The notes under the pieces were generated by a model. The model was not told where the DNA came from, did not search any database, and saw only the letters and a program-made list of their open reading frames with translations. This document shows positions 1-9,288 of a DNA stretch of 64,000 bases, piece after piece (the stretch's first letter is position 1; every line of letters begins with the position of its first letter). The stretch covers positions 248,001-312,000 of the forward strand of contig NZ_CP108383.1 in assembly GCF_035958815.1 (NCBI RefSeq), in the 5' to 3' direction. The position numbers were made by a program, and so were the translations under genes. This DNA comes from Nocardia sp. NBC_01327. Its GTDB lineage: Bacteria; Actinomycetota; Actinomycetes; Mycobacteriales; Mycobacteriaceae.

Positions 1-88
1 ATTCGCTGCCCGACGAGGGTGCATGGCTGCAGCCGTTCCGGCCGCTGACAGCACTGCTCACCTCCCGCCCCGCTCAAGGAGTCGCTTA

Positions 89-3000
89 GTGTTCACCCGC
101 TGGGGCGACCTGGTCTATCGGCTGCGCTATTCCGTTCTCGGGATAGTGGTGGCTGCGCTGCTCTCGCTCGGTGCTTTCGGGTTCGGGTTGGAAGACCATC
201 TCAGCTCCAGCGGATGGGACGATCCGACCTCCTCGTCGTCACAGGCCGCGGTGCTGCGGGATTCCGTCTACGGGCGGGATCACAGCGCGGATGTGCTGGT
301 GCTCTACACCGCACCCGATGGGAAGACGATCGACGATCCGGCGTTCAGCCAGGAGGTCGTCGACAGCCTGAACAACCTGACGGTGAAGTACCCCGAGATC
401 GACAAGGTCAACGGCGCGTACTGGAAAACCAATAACGGCCAGTGGATTCCGTCCCAGGCCGGTACCGCTGACAAGAAGCACGCCTTCGCGGCCATCGCCA
501 TCAAGGGCGATAACGACACCGACATGCTCCGGAACTATCGGAAGGTGAAGGACGCCTTCGCCATTCCGGGCGTCAAGGTCGAGGTCGCGGGTCTGCAGCC
601 GGTCGCGGGCACACTGAACGACACCATGCAGGCCGACCAGAAGCGCATGGAGCTCATCGCCATTCCGGCGGTCGCGATCCTGCTGTTCTTCATCTTCGGC
701 GGTGTGGTCGCGGCCGCGCTGCCGCTGATCGTCGGTGGTCTCACCGTGCTCGGCGCCAACGGCATCATCATGGCTTTGACGAAGGTGACCGACGTCAATT
801 CCTTTGTCAGCGGCGTGGTATCGATGATCGGCCTGGGCCTGGCCATCGACTACGGGCTCTTCATAGTCAGTCGATTCCGGGAGGAATTGGCCGAGGGCTA
901 TGACACCAAGGCGGCCGTGCGCCGCACGGTGATGACCGCCGGCCGCACCGTCATGTTCTCCGCGACGATGATCGTGGCGAGCCTCGGCGGCATGCTGCTG
1001 TTCCCGCAGGGCTTCCTGAAATCCATTGCCTACGCGACCATTGCGACGGTCGCGCTGGCCGCGCTGTCCTCGATCACCATCCTGCCCGCGCTGCTCGCCA
1101 TTCTGGGGCCGCGGGTGGATGCGTTCGGGCTCAAGTGGTTCAACAAGACCAAGAGCAATGAGGAGATCGAGGCCGGTTTCTGGGGCAAGCTCACCGCCTG
1201 GGTGATGAAGCATCCGCTGAAGGTCGCCATTCCGATCTGCGTCGGCCTGCTGCTGCTCATCATTCCGGTGAAGAACCTGGCCTTCGGCGGCATCAGCGAA
1301 ACCTATCTGCCGCCGGACAATCCGACCCGGCTGGCGCAGCAGCACTTCGACGAATACTTCCCGCTGCGCAAGTCCGCGCCGGTACAGCTGATCATCGTCA
1401 CCAGCAATCCCAAGGACATCGGCAATATCCTGACCCAGGCCAACAAGGCTCCGGGTCTGGTCAAGAAGAGCACCTTCTCGATTCCGGCGACGCCGCCCAA
1501 CGGTTCCGATGTGTGGACCACGGACGCGCAGTTGGAGAGCGTCAACGACGCGGGGCCGACCATCGACTATCTGCGGTCCATGGATGTGCCCGATGATGCC
1601 CAGGTGCTGGTCGGCGGACAGCCTGCCATCCAGCAGGATTCGATCAACGCGCTGCTCGACCGCATGCCGCTGATGATCGGCCTGGTCGTCCTGATCACCA
1701 CGATCCTGATGTTCCTGACCTTCGGATCACTGGTGCTGCCGATCAAGGCGGCGCTCATGAGCGCACTGGGTCTCGGCTCCACGCTCGGCATTCTGACCTG
1801 GATCTTCGTCGACGGTCACGGGTCCGGTCTGCTCAATTTCACGCCACAGCCGATCATGTCGCCGGTGCTGGTGCTGATCATCGCGGTGATCTACGGCCTC
1901 TCCACCGACTACGAGGTCTTCCTGCTGTCGCGAATGGTGGAGGCGCGCACCATGGGTGCGTCCACCACCGAGGCGGTGCGGGCCGGTACCGCGCAGACCG
2001 GGCGCATCATTACCGCCGCCGCGCTGATCCTGCTCACCGTGACCGGCGCGTTCGCCTTCTCCGACGTGGTGATGATGCAGTACATCGCGTACGGCATGAT
2101 CGCGGCGCTGTTCATCGACGCCACCCTGCTGCGCATGCTGCTGGTGCCCGCCATCATGAAGCTGCTCGGCGACGACTGCTGGTGGGCTCCGGCCTGGATG
2201 AAGCGGATTCAGCAGAAGATCGGGCTGGGCGAACCCATCCTCGACGATGAGCGGCCCGGCGGCGGTGAGGTGGTGGATCTGGTCAAGACCACGCCCATCA
2301 CCGATCCGGTCACCATGCAGATGCCTGCGCTGTCCGAGGACGCGACCAGCCGGTTCCCGCGGAAGCCGCGGCCCGCCAGGCTGATCGACAGTGAGGCGCC
2401 GACGCAGCGCATCAACACGACCGCGGCGCCGGATACCGAGACCAAGACCAAGGATGCCGGGGCACCGTCGGGGAGTGGAAAGCCTTCCGGCCCCTCGCAA
2501 TCCCTGCTCGGCGGCGCGGCGGGTGCGGGACTGAACGTCTCGCTGACCAATCTCGGTTCGTCCGGCGGCCGCACCGGTGCTGCTGATTTCAGCGCACCCG
2601 CGGGTGCGCCGGTGCAGGCCGAGGCCGATTCGGCGAGCGGCCGGTCCGGTGGGACCGATGCCGTCGAGGAACCCGAGACCACGGATTTCAGTGTGACGGA
2701 ACGCCGTTCGGGTACCGAGCCCGGTGGCGGGCTGCCGACCGATCTTCCGGTGCAGGCCGCTGTCCCCGCGGTGTCGACGCCGGCGCCGGAGGCCGAGCCG
2801 GTTGCGCCGCAATCGGATCCGGAGCCTCCGGCCGCGCCCACCCCGCATGTGGTCGGCGCGGAGCGGGTACTGCCGCCGCCGGCGCCGAAGATGCCGCCGC
2901 ATCCGGCGACCCGGGCGCAGCTGTATCAGCCGCATGCTTCCGAGGAGGAGCAGCCCGCGGCTGATCCGACTGCCGAACAACCGCATCCGACCCATCACTC

Positions 3001-3187
3001 CGCCGAGGATCCGCCGAAGGGCGGCGGGCGCAGCAGCATCGAGCAGTGGATGTCGGATCTGCGCTCGGCGCGCCGCCGCACCGATAAGGAGCAGGACAGT
3101 GCGGAGGACGACGAGGGCAAGCATCGAGGTGGTGACGGTCGCACGGTCAGTGTGAACGAACTGCTCCGGCGCCAGAATCGCGACTGA
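89..3187 (+). CDS. mmpL3: MmpL3-type trehalose monomycolate exporter (RND/MMPL family)
   Basis: Inner-membrane RND transporter that, by homology to mycobacterial MmpL3, flips trehalose monomycolate for mycolate cell-wall assembly. I start it at GTG 89: AAGGAG lies 7 bases upstream, and the product then begins VFTRWGDLVYRLRYSVLG, matching the MmpL3 N-terminus. The reading frame is also open further upstream. The 1032-residue product has two MMPL halves. Each carries the proton-relay Asp-Tyr pair (D254-Y255 in AIDYGLF, D607-Y608 in STDYEVF). The motif LGDDCWWAPAWMKR marks the end of the membrane part as in MmpL3. A long Pro/Ala/Glu-rich cytoplasmic tail of about 300 residues follows and contains an IEQWMSDLR segment like the IESWLGALR of the mycobacterial tail. 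The family assignment is firm; substrate is inferred. Confidence 0.93.
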   Translation: MFTRWGDLVYRLRYSVLGIVVAALLSLGAFGFGLEDHLSSSGWDDPTSSSSQAAVLRDSVYGRDHSADVLVLYTAPDGKTIDDPAFSQEVVDSLNNLTVKYPEIDKVNGAYWKTNNGQWIPSQAGTADKKHAFAAIAIKGDNDTDMLRNYRKVKDAFAIPGVKVEVAGLQPVAGTLNDTMQADQKRMELIAIPAVAILLFFIFGGVVAAALPLIVGGLTVLGANGIIMALTKVTDVNSFVSGVVSMIGLGLAIDYGLFIVSRFREELAEGYDTKAAVRRTVMTAGRTVMFSATMIVASLGGMLLFPQGFLKSIAYATIATVALAALSSITILPALLAILGPRVDAFGLKWFNKTKSNEEIEAGFWGKLTAWVMKHPLKVAIPICVGLLLLIIPVKNLAFGGISETYLPPDNPTRLAQQHFDEYFPLRKSAPVQLIIVTSNPKDIGNILTQANKAPGLVKKSTFSIPATPPNGSDVWTTDAQLESVNDAGPTIDYLRSMDVPDDAQVLVGGQPAIQQDSINALLDRMPLMIGLVVLITTILMFLTFGSLVLPIKAALMSALGLGSTLGILTWIFVDGHGSGLLNFTPQPIMSPVLVLIIAVIYGLSTDYEVFLLSRMVEARTMGASTTEAVRAGTAQTGRIITAAALILLTVTGAFAFSDVVMMQYIAYGMIAALFIDATLLRMLLVPAIMKLLGDDCWWAPAWMKRIQQKIGLGEPILDDERPGGGEVVDLVKTTPITDPVTMQMPALSEDATSRFPRKPRPARLIDSEAPTQRINTTAAPDTETKTKDAGAPSGSGKPSGPSQSLLGGAAGAGLNVSLTNLGSSGGRTGAADFSAPAGAPVQAEADSASGRSGGTDAVEEPETTDFSVTERRSGTEPGGGLPTDLPVQAAVPAVSTPAPEAEPVAPQSDPEPPAAPTPHVVGAERVLPPPAPKMPPHPATRAQLYQPHASEEEQPAADPTAEQPHPTHHSAEDPPKGGGRSSIEQWMSDLRSARRRTDKEQDSAEDDEGKHRGGDGRTVSVNELLRRQNRD

Positions 3188-3213
3188 TATCCACAGGCTG
3201 ATATCGACACAGC

Positions 3214-3250
3214 ACCGCCCGGCCGAGTTATCCACTCGGCCGGGCGGTTT
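3214..3250. terminator. Bidirectional intrinsic terminator between convergent mmpL3 and DUF2339 gene
   Basis: A 14-bp perfect stem (left arm 3214-3227, right arm 3235-3248) with a 7-base loop is followed by a short T-run. It lies between two convergent genes and could serve both strands. Just after it, a 16-base sequence ending in gcatgagcg occurs twice in tandem (about 3254-3287). Confidence 0.8.
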
Positions 3251-3287
3251 CATTTACAGGGCATGAGCGTTTACAGGGCATGAGCGT

Positions 3288-5501
3288 TTACGCGGGCTGG
3301 CTGGGCTGTGCCCGGCCGCCCGCCTCCGCGAAGGCACGGGCGTAGCGGGTGCCCACCAGCAGCAGGAGCACGCCGACCACCAGGAAGGCCGCCGCGCGCA
3401 GCAGGCCGTCGAGTGTCGCCAGGTCGAAGAGGAAGAGTTTGGCCAGGGCGGCGGCGGTGACCAGCAGACCGGCGGCCAGGGCGACCTTCGCCTGCTGCGG
3501 AGTCCGGGACAGGCGGCGCAGGCCGAAGAGCAGGGCCGTCGTGGCGGCGGCCATCCACACCATGGTGGCAATGCCGTGGCCGGCCAGGAAACCGTCGGAA
3601 CCGCCGGTGATGATGCCGAGCGATACCGACAGCGCGGTCACCATGTAGAGCCCGGCCAAGCCGCCGACCACCATGACCGCGGTCGCATCGCTTTCCCGCT
3701 CCACGAAACCCAGCCGTCGTGCGCACCAGAACCCGACCGCGAGCACAGCCAGCGCCGCCACGGCGCCCAGCGCGGTCGAAATCCCCAGGTGCGCTTCGGC
3801 ATACGACTGGTGCGCCAGGGTAGACGGGCCCGCATCGGCCAGGAAGCCCAGCGTGCCGATCAGCCCGAACACACCGGCGATACCCGCGGCCATTCGCGAG
3901 CGCTGCTGCCCGCCCACCGCCAGGAATCCGAGCGCGACGAGGTAGAGCGCCACCGGCACGGTCTGCACCCTGGTCGCACCGAAGCACACCTCGAGCAGTG
4001 CGAATGCGCCCGACACCGCGGCAACCGCCGCCAGATGACCCGGAATGCGCACCCGCCCAGCCAGTGTCGACATCCACGGCAGTGCGGCCACCGTCAGCAA
4101 TACCGCCGCGAAAACAGCGGATACCAGCACACCGGTACGGCGCTCGAACATGGTCGGCGATGCGAGCAGCGGCACCGTGGCGACCGCGAATGTCAGGCTC
4201 GCGGTGATGTCTCCGGCCCGGCGGCGTACCGCGAGCACCGAACCCGCCACGCCCACCGCAGCCACCGCGATCGCAGCGGCGAGCACCTCGTAGCGATGCC
4301 CGCGCGTGGCATCGCCCAACTCGGCCGCGGCCACCGCGATCAAGGTGGCCAGCACCGCAGGAAGAGTCCGCACCACATGCAGATAGGGCCAGTCACGCAC
4401 CAATTGCACTGGTAGAGCAGCGATCTGCAACACGATCAAGAACGCGAGCAATGCCAACTCGGTGGTCACCACCGGCGAGAGCAGCGCCGCCCCCAGCACC
4501 ACCAGCACCGCCAGCGCCTGCGACCGCCACCGCATGGCGAGCCCTACCCCACCCGCGGCAATCCCGAGCGCGACCACATACCCCACCACCGGCGGCAACC
4601 ACCCGTACATGGTCGTCATAGCCACAATATCCAGATATCCCCCGGCAATACCCGTGGCCGCCAGCGCAATAGCCCCCACCTGTCCCCCGGCCCGCCCATG
4701 CACCCGCATCCCCAACCCCACCAGCACCCCCGAGAACACCGCCCCCGCAGCAACTCTCGGCACCGGCCCGAAGAACCCCGCCTGCGCCGCCAACACCAGC
4801 AGCATCACCACCCCGATCAACGTGACCCCCACCCCCGCCACCGCCAACACCCGACTGATCACCCCTTCCCGCTGCCACCACGGCACCTTCGGTCCCCGCA
4901 CCGCCCCCACCCGCCGCTGCTGCCCCACAGGCGGCATAGGCGGATAAACCGGCCGCCCACCCATCCACCCGGCCCCCGCCGCCCCAAACCCCTGCGCCCC
5001 CGCAGGCGGCGGAGCCTGCATCCCGGCAGCCGGAGGACCCCACCCACCACCGGCAGCCGGCGGAACCGGCACTCCAGCTCTGGCCTGCGACATCGGCGGC
5101 ACCGAGGTCTGTGGAGCCTGGGCGAACGCCGCAGTCTGCGCCGCCGAACCCGCACCCGGTGGCGGAACCGCGCCGGTCGGCGCGCTCCCGCTCGGCATCG
5201 GACTCGAACCGCCCTGCGTCGCGAAGAGATCCGCAGCTCGCACCGGCGGGCCCGGGACCTCCGCACTCGGACGGGATGACGGCTGCCCCGTGGTGCGTGA
5301 GTCGGGCATGACACCGCCCGCCACCGGTGTCTCCGGGGCGGGCGGGGTGGATAGGTGAGGCGCGCGTGGGGCGCCGGGGTTGGCGACGAGCTGGCAGCGC
5401 AGGGCCTCGAGGTCGCGGCCGAGGGTACCCATGTGCTCGCTGAGCGATGTGAACTCAGTCGACAACCGTGCGATCAATCGCGGATCGATGGCGGTATTCA
5501 T
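3288..5501 (-). CDS. DUF2339 polytopic membrane protein
   Basis: Large integral membrane protein of about 737 residues belonging to the DUF2339 family, whose function is unknown. The N-terminus is a short helical segment (MNTAIDPRLIARLSTEF) followed by a Pro/Ala/Gly-rich linker of about 170 residues. After a basic segment (PWWQREGVISRVL) come about 20 hydrophobic helices running to the C-terminus. An upstream ATG at 5549 would add 16 hydrophobic residues. I prefer 5501 because the family usually starts with an IDPRLIARL-like helix. It is transcribed convergently to mmpL3. No catalytic motif is visible. Confidence 0.8.
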   Translation of the reverse strand: MNTAIDPRLIARLSTEFTSLSEHMGTLGRDLEALRCQLVANPGAPRAPHLSTPPAPETPVAGGVMPDSRTTGQPSSRPSAEVPGPPVRAADLFATQGGSSPMPSGSAPTGAVPPPGAGSAAQTAAFAQAPQTSVPPMSQARAGVPVPPAAGGGWGPPAAGMQAPPPAGAQGFGAAGAGWMGGRPVYPPMPPVGQQRRVGAVRGPKVPWWQREGVISRVLAVAGVGVTLIGVVMLLVLAAQAGFFGPVPRVAAGAVFSGVLVGLGMRVHGRAGGQVGAIALAATGIAGGYLDIVAMTTMYGWLPPVVGYVVALGIAAGGVGLAMRWRSQALAVLVVLGAALLSPVVTTELALLAFLIVLQIAALPVQLVRDWPYLHVVRTLPAVLATLIAVAAAELGDATRGHRYEVLAAAIAVAAVGVAGSVLAVRRRAGDITASLTFAVATVPLLASPTMFERRTGVLVSAVFAAVLLTVAALPWMSTLAGRVRIPGHLAAVAAVSGAFALLEVCFGATRVQTVPVALYLVALGFLAVGGQQRSRMAAGIAGVFGLIGTLGFLADAGPSTLAHQSYAEAHLGISTALGAVAALAVLAVGFWCARRLGFVERESDATAVMVVGGLAGLYMVTALSVSLGIITGGSDGFLAGHGIATMVWMAAATTALLFGLRRLSRTPQQAKVALAAGLLVTAAALAKLFLFDLATLDGLLRAAAFLVVGVLLLLVGTRYARAFAEAGGRAQPSQPA

Positions 5502-5606
5502 GTCAGCAATGCTCGCGACCGGCAGCGCTGCGAACATGAGTAGAAACACTCGTCCGGCAGCCGGTTCCTACCTGTTTCCGCAGGAAGGAGGCGCTGGTGG
5601 CGTCGG

Positions 5607-6428
5607 TCAGGCGGAGTGAGCGGCGGCGGCGCGGGTGATGGTGGCGCGGATTTCGGTGGTGATGCGGGTGGGGGCCTCGAGCATGGGGACGTGGCCTACG
5701 CCGGGGAGGGGGTGGACTTCGATGGTGGGGGTGGGGGTCAGGGGTGGGTAGAGGTGGGGTGGGAGGACTCGGTCGAATTCGGGGAGGAGGATCGAGGTGG
5801 GGACCGAAAGGGTCGGCAGGGCGGTGAAACCTGTTGGGAGGGCAGGGTCTTCGGCCAGGTCGTCGAGGATGGCGCAGTGGGTGGGTGCGGCGGCCATGGC
5901 TCGGGCGAGGTGGGCGGGGACGGTTTCGGGGCGGTGTGCCAGCAGCGGGAGCAGGAGGCTGCGGATCATATTCGGCATGGCGGGCGGGGAGCCTGCGCCG
6001 AAGCCGATGAGCGGGCTCATACCGCGGAATTTGCGGACCAGGGTGTGGGAGGCGGCGGCATCGCGCCACAGGCCGGCCGGGGAGATGGCGGTGACACTGC
6101 GGGCGCGGCCACGAGCCGCCAGTTCCAGGGCGATCCAGCCGCCGAGCGAATTGCCCGCGATATGCGCTGTGCGCCAACCGTTCTCGTCCAGCAGGCCTTC
6201 GGCCCAGTCGGCGAGGGAGGCGATGGTGGCGGGCCGCTGTGCCTGCGGGCCACCCCAGTGACCGGGCAGGGTGGGCGCCAGAATGTCATGGTCGGCGCGC
6301 AGATCGTCGATGACCGGCAGCCAGGACTGCCAGGTGAGCAGTACGCCGTGCAGGAGCAGCAGGGGCGCACCGCGTCCGGTCCGTAGGAGTGGGTCCGGAA
6401 CCGAGTCTGCTGTACCGCCTTCCGCCAT
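5607..6428 (-). CDS. Alpha/beta-fold hydrolase
   Basis: Probable soluble esterase/hydrolase of 273 residues. It shows the oxyanion loop LLLLHG, the nucleophile elbow GNSLGG (Ser94), a probable acid Asp219 in LLPEFDRV and His246 in GVGHVPMLE, so the catalytic triad looks complete. The start at 6428 is preceded by a TATCGT -10 box 7 bases away, indicating a leaderless transcript; the ATG at 6455 would give 9 more residues. The substrate cannot be deduced. It lies 105 bp from the start of the DUF2339 gene on the same strand. Confidence 0.82.
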   Translation of the reverse strand: MAEGGTADSVPDPLLRTGRGAPLLLLHGVLLTWQSWLPVIDDLRADHDILAPTLPGHWGGPQAQRPATIASLADWAEGLLDENGWRTAHIAGNSLGGWIALELAARGRARSVTAISPAGLWRDAAASHTLVRKFRGMSPLIGFGAGSPPAMPNMIRSLLLPLLAHRPETVPAHLARAMAAAPTHCAILDDLAEDPALPTGFTALPTLSVPTSILLPEFDRVLPPHLYPPLTPTPTIEVHPLPGVGHVPMLEAPTRITTEIRATITRAAAAHSA

Positions 6429-6498
6429 GGGCGTGACGATACCTGCCGGAACCACTTGCCCCGGCGTCGGATTCGCCGCCGTGAGCTCAGGCCCGCTC

Positions 6499-7203
6499 TC
6501 AGGCCCCGTTGAGGAAACGCTTCCAGTGCGTGCCGAAGGGGTGCTTGGCGGTGACCGACCCGAATCGGACGCTGCCGTGCACGATGATGTGCAGCGGTCC
6601 CATCGGCGGTCCGGTGCGCACCTTATTGTTGGCGCTGGATCCGACCAGGTCGAGACCGTTCATATCGACCGTGGCCTCGGACGGCACGATCAGTTCGAGC
6701 GAACTGAAGAAGTCGTCGATCCGGATCTCCACCACCTGCGTCGCCATCGCGGCCTGGGTGAAGTCCAGGCTCACGCCCGACATGAAGCTGTTGACCAGCA
6801 GCGTCTGCGGCACCTGCCAATTGCCGGTGCGTTTGACGCCCGACATCCGCGAGCGAATCACATTCCCGGCGCCGACCGGATGCGCGAGCCGGGACCCGTA
6901 CTGCGGCCGGGCGAACCCGTACTGCGGCCGGGGCGTGTAGACGAATTGCGGCGCTTTGGGCGCGGGCTGCCCGGCGAGCCGGATACCCGGCAGGTCGACC
7001 AGCACCGTATTCAGTTCACCACGGGTCTTGGCCGCGAGCGCGGTGTCCATGCGCTCGGTGAATTCCCCCAGTGACAGCATGCCGAGACCGACCGCGCGCT
7101 GCAGCAGCCGTCCGACGTGTTCGCGTTCGATATCCGATACCCGCAGGTCACGGTCGCCGATGACGGCGGCCTCGACACTGGAAATCGATTCAGGACCTCC
7201 CAT
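6499..7203 (-). CDS. DUF1707 / LiaF-like cell-wall-active response protein
   Basis: A 234-residue cytosolic or peripheral protein. Residues about 16-70 form the DUF1707 helical domain (DLRVSDIEREHVGRLLQRAV and GEFTERMDTA). The C-terminal 110 residues are beta-rich and resemble the LiaF C-terminal (DUF2154-type) domain, typical of cell-envelope stress responses. No transmembrane helix is seen. The ATG lies 6 bases after a TAATCT -10 box, so translation is probably leaderless. A perfect palindrome sits upstream (separate entry). The exact role is unknown. Confidence 0.8.
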   Translation of the reverse strand: MGGPESISSVEAAVIGDRDLRVSDIEREHVGRLLQRAVGLGMLSLGEFTERMDTALAAKTRGELNTVLVDLPGIRLAGQPAPKAPQFVYTPRPQYGFARPQYGSRLAHPVGAGNVIRSRMSGVKRTGNWQVPQTLLVNSFMSGVSLDFTQAAMATQVVEIRIDDFFSSLELIVPSEATVDMNGLDLVGSSANNKVRTGPPMGPLHIIVHGSVRFGSVTAKHPFGTHWKRFLNGA

Positions 7204-7236
7204 ACTTCGAGATTACGAGCCGAGGGTGCTTCGCAC

Positions 7237-7254
7237 ATCAGGGCAATCCCTGAT
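7237..7254. promoter_or_regulatory. Palindrome upstream of the DUF1707 gene promoter
   Basis: Perfect 7-bp arms ATCAGGG and CCCTGAT around a 4-base spacer. It lies about 22 bp upstream of the -10 box (TAATCT, minus strand, 7210-7215) of the leaderless DUF1707 gene, in the right place for an operator near the -35 region. The cognate regulator is unknown. Confidence 0.4.
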
Positions 7255-7403
7255 CTGTCCCGCCTCCCCGGAACTTTGGCGCACGGCCTGGGAGCCGTTG
7301 ACGGTTGGGGACGCGTAGTGCGGGTGGGAGCCGAACCGATTTTGGGGGTACCCGGGGAGTTACCCCGACCTTGCGAAATCAGTTGTTGCGTTGGGACGAT
7401 GCA

Positions 7404-8078
7404 CTACTCGTCCAGGCCCTGTTCGATGGCGTAGCGGGTGAGCTCTACGCGGTTGCCGAGTTGCAGTTTGCGGAGCGTGGATTGCACGTGGTTTTCCACG
7501 GTGCGGTGGCTGAGGTTGAGGCGGGTGGCGATCTGCTTGGCGGACAGGCCCTTCGCCACCATGCGCAGGACCTCGGTTTCGCGGTCGCTGAGGGCGGGGC
7601 GATGGGGTTCGTCACGATCGGGCGGGGTGTTGGCGATGCGCCGGTATTCGCCGAGCACCAGGCCCGCGAGGCCCGGCGTGAAGACGGCCTGGCCGGCGGC
7701 GGTGGCCCGGACGGCATCGACGAGTTCGGTGGCGGAGGCGCTTTTGACCAGGTAGCCGATGGCGCCGGCCTTGATGGCGTCGAGCACGTCATCGCGCTCG
7801 GCGGAGGCCGACAGCACCAGGACCCGGGTGTGGGGGGAAACGCGCAGCACCTCGGCGGTGGCGTCCGCGCCGTTGCCGTCGGGGAGCTGCATATCCATCA
7901 GCACGACGGCGGGCTGTACGGCGGCGGCCCGGCGGGCGGCGGTGCCGACGCCATCGGCGGTGGCGACCACATCGAATCCGGCCTCGGCCAGATCGCGGGC
8001 CACGCCTTCGCGCCAGATCGGGTGGTCGTCGACCACCATGACCGAAACCTGGTTTCCCGCATCACCTTCGGACATCAT
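7404..8078 (-). CDS. NarL/LuxR-family response regulator
   Basis: DNA-binding response regulator of 224 residues and output partner of the kinase encoded 31 bp upstream. The receiver domain (residues 11-125) has acidic residues D17-D18, phospho-acceptor D62 in LMDMQLP and the switch Lys112 in YLVKS. The C-terminal LuxR-type HTH (about 158-222) contains LSDRETEVLRMVAKG and AKQIATRLNLSHRTVENH. The order AI-2E transporter, kinase, regulator on one strand suggests one operon. Regulated targets are not evident. Confidence 0.92.
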   Translation of the reverse strand: MMSEGDAGNQVSVMVVDDHPIWREGVARDLAEAGFDVVATADGVGTAARRAAAVQPAVVLMDMQLPDGNGADATAEVLRVSPHTRVLVLSASAERDDVLDAIKAGAIGYLVKSASATELVDAVRATAAGQAVFTPGLAGLVLGEYRRIANTPPDRDEPHRPALSDRETEVLRMVAKGLSAKQIATRLNLSHRTVENHVQSTLRKLQLGNRVELTRYAIEQGLDE

Positions 8079-8109
8079 CGCCTCCGATTCCGGTGGATCC
8101 CGGCCATAA

Positions 8110-9288
8110 TCATCGCCGGGGCCGCCGCGGCACCCGGAATTCCCACTCGGCCCCGGAGTCGTCGCCCCCGGCTTCGAAGAGTAGATGCGCGGTACCGTCG
8201 AGGGCCGCGATACGGCCGATTATGGATCGTGAAACTCCCATGCGCCCTTGCTCTTCCGCCTCGGCGAGGCGTCCGGAGGGAATACCCGGACCGTCATCGC
8301 GCACACTGACGATGAGCTCGTCGCCGGTATCCTCCAGCAGCACATACGCTTTCGCGCCCGATCCGGCGTGCTGGGCCACATTGGCCAGCGCGGACGCGAC
8401 GGCCGCGGAGATCTCCCGGGCTTCGAACCGCCCGATGGGCACCGGCTCACCGGGCGTGGAGATGAGCACCGACGGCGTGGACTGAGCGGTCAGCAGCGGA
8501 CGCAGATCCTGTTCGACGCCACCGGTGTCCGCGCCGACCCCCTGCTCGGAGATGAGAACCCGCAGCGCGACCTCCTGCTCACCGGCGCGCTGCGCCAATT
8601 CGGCCGTGGGACCGCCGATTTCACCGCCCCGGCGCTTGATATAGCTGAGCACCTGCAGCACCCCGTCGTGGACTTCCCGCGCCAGTCGCTCGCGTTCCTG
8701 CGCCGCGGCGGTCAGCCGTACGGCGCGTTGCAATTGCTGCTGTGCGCGGCGAGCGGTGTTGGCGGCCAGCCCGATTGCCAGGCCCACCGATACCAGCACC
8801 GGCGTGGTGGCATCGCGCCACAGGTCCAGATCCCATTGCGCGCGGGCGGTGACCATGACCGCGGCAATGAGCAGTCCGGACGCGATACCGCCCAGCGGAC
8901 CCCACAGAATCGCCGCGGACATCACGGCATTGGCCGCCCACAGCGTGGTCGGCAGGGCCTGATGATTGTGATACCAGTCGTAATTCGCGACCAGCCGGGT
9001 CGCGAAGATCAGCGCGATGACGATCAGGTGATCGCCCACCACGACCGCGATCCGCACCCGCTGAACATTGTGAACACGCCACTGCGACAACAGCACCGCC
9101 GAGACCCCGGACCACACGGCCATGACCGCGATCAGCACCCAGCTGAGCCGCTGATTCGTGTAGTGCGGTGCGGACGCGATCTGCTGCCCCACCGCGTACA
9201 GCAGGGTGACCAGCCGGAAGGCCTGCGCCGCCCGCCACAGTGGGCCGGTGGCGGCATCGCGGGGATCGGGTTCAGTCGGCGGTATCAC
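8110..9288 (-). CDS. MacS-type sensor histidine kinase
   Basis: Membrane histidine kinase of about 392 residues. Roughly five or six hydrophobic helices (residues 22-175) are followed by a HisKA_3-type dimerization domain with phospho-acceptor His207 in REVHDGVLQ. The C-terminal HATPase domain carries an N-box (ALANVAQHAG) and a G-box (VRDDGPGIP). I chose GTG 9288, which overlaps the end of the AI-2E transporter gene by 17 bp. Longer starts would add an implausible Arg/Pro-rich stretch read out of frame with that gene. The N-terminal membrane arrangement resembles actinobacterial MacS kinases (DUF5931). The signal is unknown. Confidence 0.85.
   Translation of the reverse strand: MIPPTEPDPRDAATGPLWRAAQAFRLVTLLYAVGQQIASAPHYTNQRLSWVLIAVMAVWSGVSAVLLSQWRVHNVQRVRIAVVVGDHLIVIALIFATRLVANYDWYHNHQALPTTLWAANAVMSAAILWGPLGGIASGLLIAAVMVTARAQWDLDLWRDATTPVLVSVGLAIGLAANTARRAQQQLQRAVRLTAAAQERERLAREVHDGVLQVLSYIKRRGGEIGGPTAELAQRAGEQEVALRVLISEQGVGADTGGVEQDLRPLLTAQSTPSVLISTPGEPVPIGRFEAREISAAVASALANVAQHAGSGAKAYVLLEDTGDELIVSVRDDGPGIPSGRLAEAEEQGRMGVSRSIIGRIAALDGTAHLLFEAGGDDSGAEWEFRVPRRPRR

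Noticed and set aside
1727-3253. 508-codon antisense frame in mmpL3 and similar antisense frames (for example 239-1345, 34668-36332, 38735-39895, 55918-57492)
   Set aside because: All are shadows of real genes, with Arg/His/Gly-biased composition and no ribosome-binding site or family match.
5111-5311. Plus-strand frames inside the N-terminal linker of the DUF2339 gene
   Set aside because: They are Pro/Arg-rich reverse translations of a Pro/Ala-rich linker and show no independent coding signal.
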